Assembly: GCA_022829145.1 (NCBI GenBank)
Contig: CM040746.1
Location: forward strand, 4,797,499-4,861,498
Reading direction: 5' to 3'
Length of the DNA stretch: 64,000 nucleotides
Source: Albula goreensis
Taxonomy: Eukaryota; Chordata; Actinopteri; Albuliformes; Albulidae
Made by a program: the position numbers and the translations under genes. Positions 49,040 to 59,043 of this stretch are shown piece after piece. Position 1 is the first letter of the stretch. Each line of letters starts with the position of its first letter. The notes beneath the pieces were generated by a model. It was not told where the DNA came from, made no database searches, and worked only from the letters and a program-made list of their open reading frames with translations.

Positions 49040-52000
49040 GTATGTTCCTCTCACAAGTCTCTGCCGCAACAGCACCCATTCGAAACTCTCCTCTCACTCA
49101 TCATGGCTCTGTTAACTTTGCAAAGTTTGCCTGTAAACACCTGAGACAGAGTGTCACATGACAAATCAGAACACAGTCTGATATGAAATGTGTCTGTCTG
49201 AAGATAGGTGGTTTTTTACAGTTATCACATGGTCATCACTCATAGCATTGTATTTTCAGTGTAAGTACAGAAATTAGGGGCTGTTGCTTGCATTTATTCA
49301 GTGACTGTCACAATCACTGTAATGAAGTGGGGGAACTTACCTCCAGTGCGGACAGTAGCTCCCACCTGGGCTGTGCAGAGCGGCCATTTTGTGTGGGGTA
49401 ACACTGACTGTATGTCAGCTGAGGTGGATAGGGAGGAAATAACTGAAACTGGTTAAACTGGGAAAAGGGAAGACACACACACAACAACAACAACAACAAC
49501 AACAACGTCTAAGTCAGGATCTCAATTTAATGCCTCAAAGGAAAATGAAAGACATTGTTGTTGTTGTTGTTGTGTGTGTGTGTGTTGCGTGGCAAGTGTG
49601 ATGGACAGCTGTGTCTGCTGGGGAAAGGAGACACTGGAGGTTTGATACTTGCCCTCTCTCCCACTTCCTGCCCCCAGCCTCAGTGTTTCTGCCTCAGAGC
49701 TCCGCTGACGCCGTCCTGACGAGGCAAAAGCGCCACAACAGTGGGATATTCGAGGAGGTGTGGAAGGGAAACCTGGAGAGGGAGTGCCTGGAGGAGAGGT
49801 GCGACCTGGAGGAGGCGCGGGAGGTGTTCGAAAACACAGAGAAAACGGTGAGCCGCTGCTGGTCTTCCACCACAAGGGGTCGCTTCTGGGGTTGGTCTTG
49901 GGCAAACCTAGTAGGCCGATATCAGGGCACAGGGCAGGTAAGAGAAGGGGCGGGAATCCCAGTGTCTGGAGGGGCTGTATTTCTGGATTTCTGGACTTGT
50001 GCTTTGACTCGCCTTGTCATGCACCTACAGTGAACCATTCATACATTAGCTCGATCAGGAAAAATTATTTATAAGGACACAAGAAAGAGCCGTCCTTTGT
50101 ATGTAATATGTGAGCTTGCACATGAGTGGGGCTGCAGGGACAGGTCATGGAAATGATGGAGTCACTTGAATGATTAAGAGACGAAGTTGACATGGACTCC
50201 AGAAACAGGTACTGCCCTGCCCTTAGGGTTAGGGTACGGCCCTCTGGACTCCAGAAACAGGTATTGCCCTGCCCTTAGGGATGCTTCCTAAATTTGTGAT
50301 TTTACCTCTTTAAATGAAAGGAAATAATGCGTATTTACAAATTAGAACAGAAAAAGTCACCAGAAATGTGTTAAACAGAAGCAAATGGTAAAAGTCTATT
50401 TTCAAGAGAATCAAGAAATGACATAAGACAATAGTCTTACCTCCGAAAGGTGAAAAAAATTAGATCCTAAATGTTATTTTACTTCTTTAAATGATAGCAT
50501 AGAATGTACATTCACTAATTATGACAGAAAAAGTCACCAGAAATGTGCTAAATGGAAAAAATTGTGTATTTTACTCAAAATCAAGAAACAACATAAGACT
50601 GTAGTCTTACCCAGGGTTAGAAAATTCATGCTTCTGGAGGGCCACTGTGTGTTCAGATTTCTGTTTCCACCAATTACCCTGGCTTGACTGGACAATTACC
50701 GACTGACACTAACCCTGCATAGAATTGGAGTATACATTAACATTGTGTCCATCCCTCTTTTCTAGATGGAGTTTTGGGTCGGTTATATAGGTAAGCATGT
50801 GCTTAATGATTGACAGTGGTGTTGATGCAAGTCATTCTTGTTATTCAGAGAATGAGTCACTCGGTCTCCAGACAGGGCTTGGCAGTCTTCACACGCTGGC
50901 TGAGGTCAGTGCTGTCTCTAGCTGATCCTTCACATGCTGGCTGTGGTCAGTGCTGTCTGTAGCTGTTCCTTCACACCCTGGCTAAGGGTCAGTGCTGTCT
51001 GTAGCTGATCCCTCTCATGCTGGCTGTGGTCAGCGCTGTCTGTAGCTGTTCCTTCACACCCTGGCTAAGGGTCAGTGCTGTCTGTAGCTGTTCCTTCACA
51101 CCCTGGCTAAGGTCAGTGCTGTCTCTAGCTGATCCTTCACATGCTGGCTGTGGTCAGTGCTGTCTGTTGCTGTTCCTTCACACCCTGGCTGGGTCAGTGC
51201 TGTCTGTAGCTGATCCTTCACATGCTGGCTAAGGTCAGTGCTGTCTCTAGCTGATCCTTCACATGCTGGCTGTGGTCAGTGCTGTCTGTAGCTGTTCCTT
51301 CACACCCTGGCTAAGGTCAGTGCTGTCTGTAGCTGATCCTTCACAGGCTGGCTGTGGTCTGTGCTGTCTGTAGCTGTTCCTTCACACCCTGGCTAAGGTC
51401 AGTGCTGTCTCTAGCTGATCCTTCACACTGCTGGCTGTGGTCAGTGCTGTCTCTAGCTCTTCCTTCATACCCTGGCTAAGGTCAGTGCTGTCTGTAGCTG
51501 ATCCTTCACATGCTGGCTGTGGTCAGTGCTGTCTGTAGCTGTTCCTTCACACCCTGGCTAAGGGTCAGTGCTGTCTGTAGCTGATCCTTCACAGGCTGGC
51601 TGTGGTCTGTGCTGTCTGTAGCTGTTCCTTCACACCCTGGCTAAGGTCAGTGCTGTCTCTAGCTGATCCTTCATACTCCGGCTAAGGTCAGTGCTTTCTC
51701 TAGCTCTTCCTTCATACCCTGGCTAAGGTCAGTGCTGTCTGTAGCTGATCCTGCAAAGGCTGGCTAAGGTCAGTGCTGTCTCTAGCTATTCCTTCACTGG
51801 CTGGCTAATGTTAGTGCTGTCTGGAGCCTATCCATCACATGCTGGCTAAGATCAGTGCTGTCTGTAGGCTATCCTTTACATGCTTGCTGAGGTCACTGCT
51901 GTCCCTAGCTGATCCTTCACACACTGGCTGCGCTGTGTTGCACTGTGTCTTTCAGATAGCAACCAGTGCCTGTCCTCCCCCTGTCAAAATGGAGGTGAAT

Positions 52001-54765
52001 GCAAAGACAACCTGAGGTCCTACTTCTGCAAATGTCCCACTGGGTACGCAGGCCGTGACTGTGAGATAGGTAGGAAACTTTCTCCCAGGATCCACTGCCT
52101 CTCCACAACATGAACTATTTCTGGGAAGTCATCAGGTTGAGTCAGGAGTTATTATCGATCCCATGAGACAACATAATCTTACCCAATCACCTCCCTACAT
52201 CTGATTGGCTACAGAATCTTACCCAATCACCTCCCTATATCTGATCGGCTACATAATCTTACCCAATCCCCTCCCTACATCTTTATAATAAGCTGTGAGG
52301 GTGACATCAACATACGCATCATCACACAGAGACGGAGAGGCTGTGTGTGGTAAACAACGGCGGCTGCATGCACTACTGTGAGATGGAGGAGGAGCGAGGC
52401 CGGGTGTGCGACTGCGCATCTGGGTACAGACTGGGGGAGGACGGGATGATCTGTGAGCCTGCAGGTGCGCTGCTTTGGGTCTCTGCCACCCTGTGTTTGA
52501 ATTCCACATCCAGTGCTTTTTGACACACTTTCATATACTGAAATTATTGAATGTTCACAAAACTCACTTTTGCGAAAATAATTTGGAGGTCACCTAATAG
52601 TTATAATTTTAATCCTTAAACTTATTTTACAAGATTTGAAGTGATGAAATAATTATTTTTTGAGGCAAAGAAAAATATTGTGAATATGAACATCTGTGAT
52701 TGTGATTGCGAGCATCTTACTCATTTCTATGTGTGTGTGTGTATATGTGTGTGCATGTCTACCTTGGGCACATGTGTGTTTGCACACGTGTGTGAATGTG
52801 TGTGTATGTGTGTGTGTATTTCACCTCCACATCCCCAGTGGAGTTTCCATGTGGTAGGCCAGTGACGACAGGGATACACTCTCTCTCCCGCTCCCTCAAC
52901 CCTGTGGAGCTCAGCTACCCTGTCCTCAACACCACCCAGATGCCCCTGAACATCACCCAGCTGCCGCTCAACACTACTGCCACCACCAGCGCCACCGACT
53001 CCACGACAGCCCCGCCCACCCAGACGCCGACCCTGAGACCCAGCCGCAGCAAGCTGCCCGCCTTGTTCCAGCCCCAACCCCTGCCCACCGTGCGCGTGCA
53101 GCATGCCATCGACAAACGCATCATCGGTGGGCTGGAGGTGGTGCAGGGGGAGATTCCGTGGCAGGTGGGTGATAGGGCAGTCTCAGAACTCACAGGCTCA
53201 AACGACTTCCACCCATGCTTAGAGTTTATCTCATTGTCTGTCTGTCTGCCTGCAGGAGAATATTAGCACAGCACATCAAAACAACTAGGGCATAATACAA
53301 GATAATTCTGCCAAATGCATTCAAGGGAAAAAGGACTCACCTTTCTGAAACAGATACATTTTAGTGGTCTTAGGTTGATGTGCAGGCCTGTCTCCTTGGG
53401 GCTTATGAGAGTATTGTGTGTGTCTGTGTGTGTGTTTTATTGAGAGAGGGGGACAGGGGTGTATGTGGATTGGGTGTAGCTGTTTTGAACACGTAAACAG
53501 ACAAGACAGTGTTTGTTTCGTGGTTGTGGGTACATAGAGTATTTGTGAAAACACACATTGTTTGGAGATGCAGCGCTATGTGTCCTCCAAACCCTCAGGT
53601 GGCGCTGGTGGACAAGACATCCCAGCAGGTGTTCTGTGGGGGATCCATCCTGAGTGAGCTCTGGGTGATCACTGCCGCTCACTGCCTGCGGGAGGGTATG
53701 GAAAGCTCCCTCATCGTGAGAGTGGGTAAGATACATCCACTTCCTGTCTGTTCCCCTTACTTCCTGTCATATTCCTCCATGGTGGGGACAAAAAACTTGA
53801 CAGATAGCTTATGCATCAATGCATATGCATCGATCTGATGAAGCATACAAAAAGTTGTGAAAACCTTTATTATATTATTTTTACATATTTATCAGACACT
53901 CAAAACGGTTTATGTTTTCACTCACTATCAATTTATACAGCTGGATATTTACTGTAACAATGCAGGTGAAGTACCTCTCTGAAAGGTAAAACAACAATGC
54001 CCAGTCTGGGAATCAAACCTGCAGCCCATACACTGCAAGCACAGCTCCCTACGAATGTTATTACACCCTCTGAGAAGAGCTGGTGACACAGTGATTGTGC
54101 ATATTAAATGTAAATGTGCATATGTTATCTAAAATACATGGGCTTGAAAAATGTCCCTGATTGGTCCATTCACAGGGGAACACAACATCTACTACACAGA
54201 CGACAACGAACAGGACATTGCAGTGGCAGAGTGGCACCTCCACCCTCGTTACAAGCCCCGAATTAACCCCTACAATCACGACATTGCTCTTCTGCGTCTG
54301 AGCTCTCCCATCCACTACAGCAAGTATGCCCTCCCAATCTGCCTGGGGCCCAAGGTCTTCACGGAGGAACTGGTGGAGGCTGGCCCCTTGGCGACGGTGA
54401 GTGGCTGGGGGCGGGTCCGTTTCCAGGGGGCGGAGTCCTCCGTGCTGCAGAAGGTGCAGGTGCCTTTTGTGGGCCGCATCGAGTGCAAAGACAGCAGCAG
54501 TGACCGCATCTCCCACTTCATGTTCTGCGCGGGGTACTATGAGGAGGAGAAGGACGCCTGCCAGGGTGACAGCGGGGGTCCCCATACCAACCCTTACCAT
54601 GACACCTGGTTCCTCACAGGCATCGTTAGCTGGGGGGAGGAGTGCGCTAAGGAGGGAAAGTATGGTGTTTACACGCGTGTGTCACACTACTACCGCTGGA
54701 TCCTCCATGTTACTGGCATCACCAAGGGTGCACTCACGAGCAGTGACCCTGACCCTGAACTCTGA
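48973..54765 (+). CDS. f9: Coagulation factor IX, complete, eight coding exons, 517 aa
   Basis: The coding exons are 48973-49039, 49678-49847, 50766-50790, 51956-52069, 52330-52464, 52839-53164, 53599-53725 and 54176-54765. All introns are GT-AG with phases 1,0,1,1,1,0,1, the vitamin K-dependent protease pattern, and they sum to 1554 nt including the stop. Factor IX is a secreted zymogen; factor IXa with factor VIIIa activates factor X. Domains: signal peptide 1-22; propeptide to 41 ending RQKR; Gla domain from His42 with Glu at mature positions 7,8,15,17,20,21,26,27,30,33,36,40, the same 12 as human; aromatic stack 80-87; EGF1 88-125 with Asp105 in the hydroxylation motif; EGF2 126-170; linker Cys175; cleavage sites Arg188-Ser and Arg264-Ile; protease domain from Ile265 with His307, Asp357, Ser454 and S1 Asp448. 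[19 protein letters not shown] and SWGEEC are closer to factor IX than to X or VII, and the fgf13/mcf2 neighbours agree. The activation peptide (76 aa) and the C-terminus are longer than in human. Confidence 0.94.
49040..49677 (+). other. f9: f9 intron 1
   Basis: 638 bp, gtatgt to ccccag. Contains the CAA/TTG inverted microsatellite at 49473-49584. Otherwise single copy, with no other exon seen. Confidence 0.8.
49473..49584. repeat. Inverted CAA/TTG microsatellite palindrome in f9 intron 1
   Basis: The left arm at 49473-49510 is (AC)n(AAC)n ending GTCT. The right arm at 49550-49584 begins AGAC, followed by (TTG)n(TG)n. The arms are reverse complements apart from one internal mismatch and repeat-number difference, separated by a 39-bp loop. 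The structure ends about 93 bp before exon 2. Confidence 0.88.
49678..49847 (+). CDS. f9: f9 exon 2: propeptide and Gla domain
   Basis: 170 nt, phase 1 in and phase 0 out. It encodes the carboxylase-recognition propeptide ([19 protein letters not shown], including the junction Ala) and the Gla domain beginning [17 protein letters not shown]. Cys59 and Cys64 form the Gla-domain disulphide pair. The dibasic RQKR at 38-41 is the furin-type cleavage site. The acceptor is a good pyrimidine-rich cccccag. Confidence 0.95.
49848..50765 (+). other. f9: f9 intron 2, with internal duplications
   Basis: 918 bp. Contains two short copies of a unit with GACTCCAGAAACAGG (50197 and 50248 regions), two diverged ~150-bp copies (about 50290-50445 and 50455-50612) and a piece of a dispersed fish repeat (50613-50720). 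Confidence 0.75.
50290..50612 (+). repeat. Diverged ~150-bp tandem duplication in f9 intron 2
   Basis: Both halves carry TTTAAATGA, the shared AGAAAAAGTCACCAGAAATG, TCAAGAAA.GACATAAGAC-like text and end GTAGTCTTACC / AATAGTCTTACC. The copies differ at many positions, so the duplication is old. Confidence 0.65.
50766..50790 (+). CDS. f9: f9 exon 3: 25-bp aromatic-stack microexon
   Basis: Encodes MEFWVGYI plus one base between tctag and gtaagc. A 25-bp exon, phase 0 in and phase 1 out, is a hallmark of the F7/F9/F10/PROC family. It matches the human EFWKQY-type helix that packs against the Gla domain. Gene finders usually miss it. Confidence 0.93.
50887..51930 (+). repeat. ~41-bp minisatellite filling f9 intron 3
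   Basis: About 25 imperfect copies of a 41-42 bp unit containing GGTCAGTGCTGTCTGTAGCT followed by GATCCTTCACATGCTGGCT or GTTCCTTCACACCCTGGCTA. The two alternate endings often follow each other, suggesting a higher-order dimer of about 83 bp. It covers about 90% of the 1165-bp intron and stops 26 bp before exon 4. Confidence 0.92.
51956..52069 (+). CDS. f9: f9 exon 4: EGF-like domain 1 (calcium binding)
   Basis: 114 nt, the canonical size. Encodes [19 protein letters not shown] onward to CE-I, with six cysteines (92, 97, 103, 112, 114, 123). Asp88, Gln91 and Asp105 fit the calcium-binding EGF consensus, and Asp105 sits at the beta-hydroxylation position (C-x-D-x4-Y-x-C). Confidence 0.95.
52330..52464 (+). 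CDS. f9: f9 exon 5: EGF-like domain 2
   Basis: 135 nt, phase 1 both ends. Six cysteines (131, 138, 142, 152, 154, 167) in the pattern [15 protein letters not shown]...[14 protein letters not shown]...CEPA. The end CEPA joins VEFPCGR of exon 6, closely paralleling human factor IX. Confidence 0.93.
52730..52823. repeat. TG-rich microsatellite just upstream of f9 exon 6
   Basis: Interrupted (TG)n ending about 15 bp before the exon 6 acceptor. It may vary in length between individuals. Confidence 0.7.
52839..53164 (+). CDS. f9: f9 exon 6: linker, activation peptide, start of protease
   Basis: 326 nt, phase 1 in and phase 0 out. It starts VEFPCGR (Cys175 should bond to protease Cys377). LSR-SLNP at Arg188/Ser189 corresponds to the first factor XIa-type cleavage and DKR-IIGG at Arg264/Ile265 to the second. 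The released peptide 189-264 is Thr/Pro-rich with N-glycosylation sequons at Asn201, Asn208 and Asn215. Confidence 0.93.
53599..53725 (+). CDS. f9: f9 exon 7: protease domain with catalytic His
   Basis: 127 nt, phase 0 in and phase 1 out. Encodes the oxyanion-side strands and TAAHC with catalytic His307. Cys292-Cys308 is the His-loop disulphide. It is about four codons longer than human exon 7, in the loops after VALVD and after HCLREG. Confidence 0.95.
53880..54062 (-). mobile_element. tRNA-derived SINE in f9 intron 7 (antisense)
   Basis: Read on the minus strand it has a B-box-like GGTTTGATTCCC (complement of 54008-54019) and an internal segment matching the other SINE bodies in this window (AGCTGGATATTTACTG.. 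on plus at 53939). It is degenerate. Confidence 0.6.
54176..54765 (+). CDS. f9: f9 exon 8: rest of protease domain and stop
   Basis: Contains [13 protein letters not shown] (Asp357), [15 protein letters not shown] (Ser454, with Asp448 in the S1 pocket) and [19 protein letters not shown]. The stop is at 54763-54765. After the final helix (YYRWILHV) the chain continues with about 17 residues ([17 protein letters not shown]), longer than the human end. Confidence 0.96.
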
Positions 54766-54927
54766 ACTTTGACACTCAGTGACTCCAAATGGTCATGCAA
54801 TGCAGGCTCTTTTGTGCTTTTTGTGCCACTTTGAAATATTTCTTGACGGGAAACTAAAGTAGAAGAGCATAAGTAGGTGAACACCTTTTCGTCAAGATTT
54901 TGGGTTTTTGCAGCTGGCTTGTGACTG

Positions 54928-54933
54928 AATAAA
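54928..54933 (+). terminator. f9: f9 poly(A) signal AATAAA
   Basis: First AATAAA after the stop, 163 bp downstream of it, giving a short 3' UTR. A second AATAAA lies at 55338-55343 and could serve a longer form. Neither site is confirmed. Confidence 0.55.
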
Positions 54934-54944
54934 TAAGAGGGGGA

Positions 54945-57900
54945 GAGAAAACCACTCTTCAAAAAATGTCCATTTCAATGAAATACCAGTTTGCCTTGAG
55001 CCAACCAAACAAGTGCATTTTTTTCTCCTCCTCTCAATAACATTGGAAATTAATAATTATATTTTGGTACTTGTATGGTGTTGTGTGCCAGGCTCTGTTT
55101 TAATGTGCTTTGTGGTGGATCTGTCTTGAACTAACTTTACACAGTGCACATAAGTGTCTGTACCCTCACAGTGAGGTCAAAGAGAGTTCAGCTGCTTTCA
55201 TGTACCAGACAAGACTCTGCATACTTCCATAGGTTCCAAGAACTCCAGTCTTCTTGCCCATTTTTCTTCAATTCTGTTTCTACACAAGATTGAACTCTGC
55301 CTCCACTCGTGTTCACCAAGAGGAATCTACCTGTTATAATAAAGTGCCTCTCATCTCACGGTAGGCCCAGGTGTGTGTCCTTGTTTTATCGAATCAGTCA
55401 AGTTACCGTGGCCTATATCTCAGATACATATCTCACATGACATCATCAGTACAAAGACTCATATGATCTAGGAAAGTTCTCGTTTATTTTCTCGTTAACT
55501 CTACTTTGCATTAGAGACTGCTGTCCATACACGAAACCCTTTGTTTACTGTGGCTATGCTCCAAAAATATATCAGTGTCTTTCTTTTCAATTTCCTATTT
55601 GTGAATGCATGATCAAAAGAAATTTGTAATACATCACGTGATTTTATATTTATGACCTAAGTGGTAAATGGATTTTGGAGTACACGCACACAGTTCCCTC
55701 TGACTGTTGATAAACAGCCTATGCCCTCTATCAGAGCACATGGTTATCATTGGTTCTGATCTGCCCACGGCCATCTTACACACACCACCTGCAGCAGAGG
55801 ATCAGAGGAGATAGTGCATCTGTTTACTCTTGTATTATAATATATTGTAATTTGTGGGAAATATGCAGAAGTAGCTACATTTTGTAGAAGACAGAGCTGT
55901 AAATGTATGCTTACACAGCTGGGGACAGAGTAAGTCTAGTATGGGGGGCGGATTGGGGTGTCGTTCCCATCTACTGGCCAAAAGTGGTACTGCAATAGGA
56001 AGAAACCCTTATTTGCTGTAAAGAATTGTAGGGAGGCATTTTACCTTCCCAGCAGAAGGCCCTGATACTTAACTAATTTCTGACGGACAAATTTTATACA
56101 TAACCACTGTTATGTAATGGGGTGAGGGTTTGTTTGGAAATGTCATTCTGAAAAATAACAGAAAAGAAATATTCAATAATTAGCACAATGACCTTCATCA
56201 CGGATATGAAGGAAGAATGAATAGGATCATTACTAAAATTAATATACGTACATTGTCTTTGGAAGAAGTTAATTTAAAATTCAAACAATTAATTAGATAA
56301 GTCCATATACAAAATCATGGGCATCTTTGATGACAAAATTGAACTGAAATGGAATTGACCCTGAAGCCATTCTATAATTATCAAACATTATTATGCATTC
56401 TTGTGGTTAATATGCAGTTATACCCACAGACAAAAATACTGAGGCGATCTTTGATTACCTCTATTCTGAGAAGTTCACAGCAGAATTTTAGTTGATTTTA
56501 GGGGTGGTGTGATATGTCGGAACGTCTTCGTTTCGGCCATTAACACGTGCTGTAGTTTGCTCATAATCCAGATTACTCTGATAGCACCAGAACTGAGTCA
56601 AACTCCTGTAGACTTAATATTATAACTGTTAGTACTCATTTCACGTCAGTGATCAACAGGAGTATTTGAGCATGGCAATTAAAGGAATAACATTATTTTA
56701 AATAAATATATTTTATGTCATATCTGCCCCAGGCCTGGATAGTACTGTTCGTATTTCCAGTGGTAAACTGAAAAGCATCCTTGAACGTACAACTTTACGC
56801 CCTTTAAAACATATGCAATCATGAACAAAACCAGCGGCGTTATGATGTGAATTAAGCACATGGCGCCATATTTTTTAAGAAAGTTTTTAATTTTGTTCTT
56901 ATATACAATAGAGAAGCTGTACAAGAATTAAAACTCACTGGTAACAATCACATTTATACAACAATACAGTAACAACAGCGCGAAAACTGCCCACTGCTCA
57001 ATGCCTGCGTTGCCATGCATTTTGTCCAAAACCAGACATTCAAAGAAGAGCGTACAGCGTCTGTCACGACGGACAGTAGTTTCAAGCTTTTGTTTTTTTG
57101 CATATATTATCGCTATCGAGTTCAGTGCAAAACCTGCAGCATTATGTATATACGGAAAAAAGAAAACATCAAAACATTGCTTAAAACTGCACTGGAACAA
57201 GGTACCCTGAACAGCTAAATATGTCGGCTAAATATATCTGCGACCACACATCTCACGCTGCGAGGGAGCGCCTCGGCAGAAAATAAATAAATTAATAACA
57301 TATAAAATGTGTGCATTCTGGAGCGGCTCGTGCTTCTGGAAAACCTCATTTCCACTTCAAACGCCTTGATATCAAAGGCTGTCTTATAAATGCGCGCTTG
57401 ATTTAATGTGGCAAATTCATATAAATCCGCAATCAATACTAAATTAAGCCTCCGACGCCGTGTGTGTGCTTCTTGTTTGCTGTTAGATCTGCTTTACATG
57501 GAACCAGGAGGTTAAGCACGGCGATAGAAAGCTCTCTATTGTACGATGAATGATTCCAATGACGCGCAAGACATGTCTGCCATATTTGTTGAGGATCACC
57601 GTGCACCGTGAGGGGGAATGATGGCCTCATCTTTTTCTTTATTGCATTCCAGTTAGATTAATCATTAAACTGGCAATTCATTTGGATAATCTTTCAGTTT
57701 TACATACATTTATTCTTCGTAAAGTCATGACCGAGAGCTGAGGACCCCTCTTCTTATGTATAAGTGTAAATAGCGTTGGTTTCTACAGTTAATCAATCAC
57801 ATGAACGATGAACGAGGGTTAGGCAAGGTAATTTTTTTTTTTTTTTTTTTTGGGGGGGTTGGGGGTTCAGCAGGTTCCTGATACATCTTAGTATACTTTT

Positions 57901-58969
57901 TCATCTCATAGCTTACTTTTCCTTGAAGTCTAAACGTAGCCACAAGTAACCCTTTTTTTTTTTTTTTTTTTTTTGAAAAAAAAATCTGATTTGAATGACT
58001 TCAAGCCGCCAAAGTGACTGTAGTATGAGAACAAATGGAACTGCCGGACAGTGTAGCCTGTGGCAAGTCCAGCAGGAACAGACGAGCTGAGATGGACTGA
58101 ATCCACCAGAGCAACATAACCATTATGTGTGATACAGGCACAAAGCAAAACTACGCTGGCAGCTGAGCCAATAGCCAAGATGACACACACTTCCACAAGC
58201 TCCAAACCGACTCACAGTTTATCATCCGCACAGCTGTAGCCAATGGGACAGCCCCATTCAATGTGTTTCCTGTCAAGTACACACACACAGTTATCACAGT
58301 GCAATGAAAATGGGTAGAAAAATGAAAAAAGTGTTGCCAGAAAACATTGCCTTCACCCATGCATTATCATATTCTTATAAAGCCAAAAAATATATTTGAT
58401 CTGTTTTCTGTTGTTGTTGCATCACCTTCTTGCATCTTCTTTTTTCAGTAAAGTGCCATTAAAATACATCATTTCCAGGGTTGAGAATGAGACACATATC
58501 CAGTGCATGTCATTGTTGAGAAATATTGCTGAGAAAACACTAACCATATCAAATAAAGTCACCCAAACCAAACCCACAAAACCCCAATGATCAACAGAAG
58601 CATCTATGGCACAGCATGTTTGGGCAGATAAACCCATGGACTGAAAACAACGGTGAAGGACACTAATAAAATACATGTATCTCTACTGATAATTGAATAA
58701 ATCACCAAAATAAGCAAAACAAAACATTCAAAATTACAAACACCACTCAAGACAGAGTGCAGAACTCCCATTTTGAAATGTCCGCCGCTTGAAAGAAAGG
58801 TTTAGTATGGATGTTTAGTTTCCTGGATGATAGGAAAAAGAATAGCGGAACACACATCCATGCAGCTGTTTGCTGGGCAGCTGCTGAGATTCAGAGGTTG
58901 CTGTAGGGAGACCACGCTGCTTTGGGGGTAGATGGACGGACAGTGGAAGTGCTCTGTTTCCAGGTGGCC
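54945..58969. other. f9-mcf2 convergent junction
   Basis: Holds the end of the f9 transcript, mostly AT-rich single-copy DNA, two poly-T runs (57833-57852, 57951-57974), a CpG-containing high-complexity stretch at 57.4-57.7 kb and probably the mcf2 3' UTR. No additional gene is supported. Confidence 0.6.
57638..57643 (-). terminator. mcf2: Possible mcf2 poly(A) signal
   Basis: TTTATT on plus is AATAAA on minus, about 1.3 kb after the putative mcf2 stop. Another lies at 57709-57714. No closer AATAAA or ATTAAA was noticed. Assignment is weak. Confidence 0.3.
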
Positions 58970-59043
58970 TTAGTCTGGAGCCGGCTCTACCAGCGCGACG
59001 CCACCAGAATATTTAATGAGGTGAATGTCCTCCCGATGCCCTT
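58970..59043 (-). CDS. mcf2: Candidate mcf2 terminal coding exon with stop
   Basis: After an acceptor ttgctctgcag, the only frame consistent with the phase-1 donor at 61285 reads (E)GHREDIHLIKYSGGVALVEP then APD and TAA (58972-58970). There is no homology support from memory. The evidence is acceptor, phase, frame and position 2.2 kb downstream of the SH3 exon. Confidence 0.5.

Noticed and set aside
49611-50033. 140-codon plus frame taken as one gene
   Set aside because: It is f9 exon 2 extended into both flanking introns. Only 49678-49847 is coding.
54061-54600. 179-codon minus frame
   Set aside because: Antisense shadow of f9 exon 8, whose sense strand carries the full protease signature.
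48973-54765. Identity as factor X or factor VII
   Set aside because: [25 protein letters not shown] and the EFPCGR linker fit factor IX better, and the neighbours are fgf13 and mcf2.
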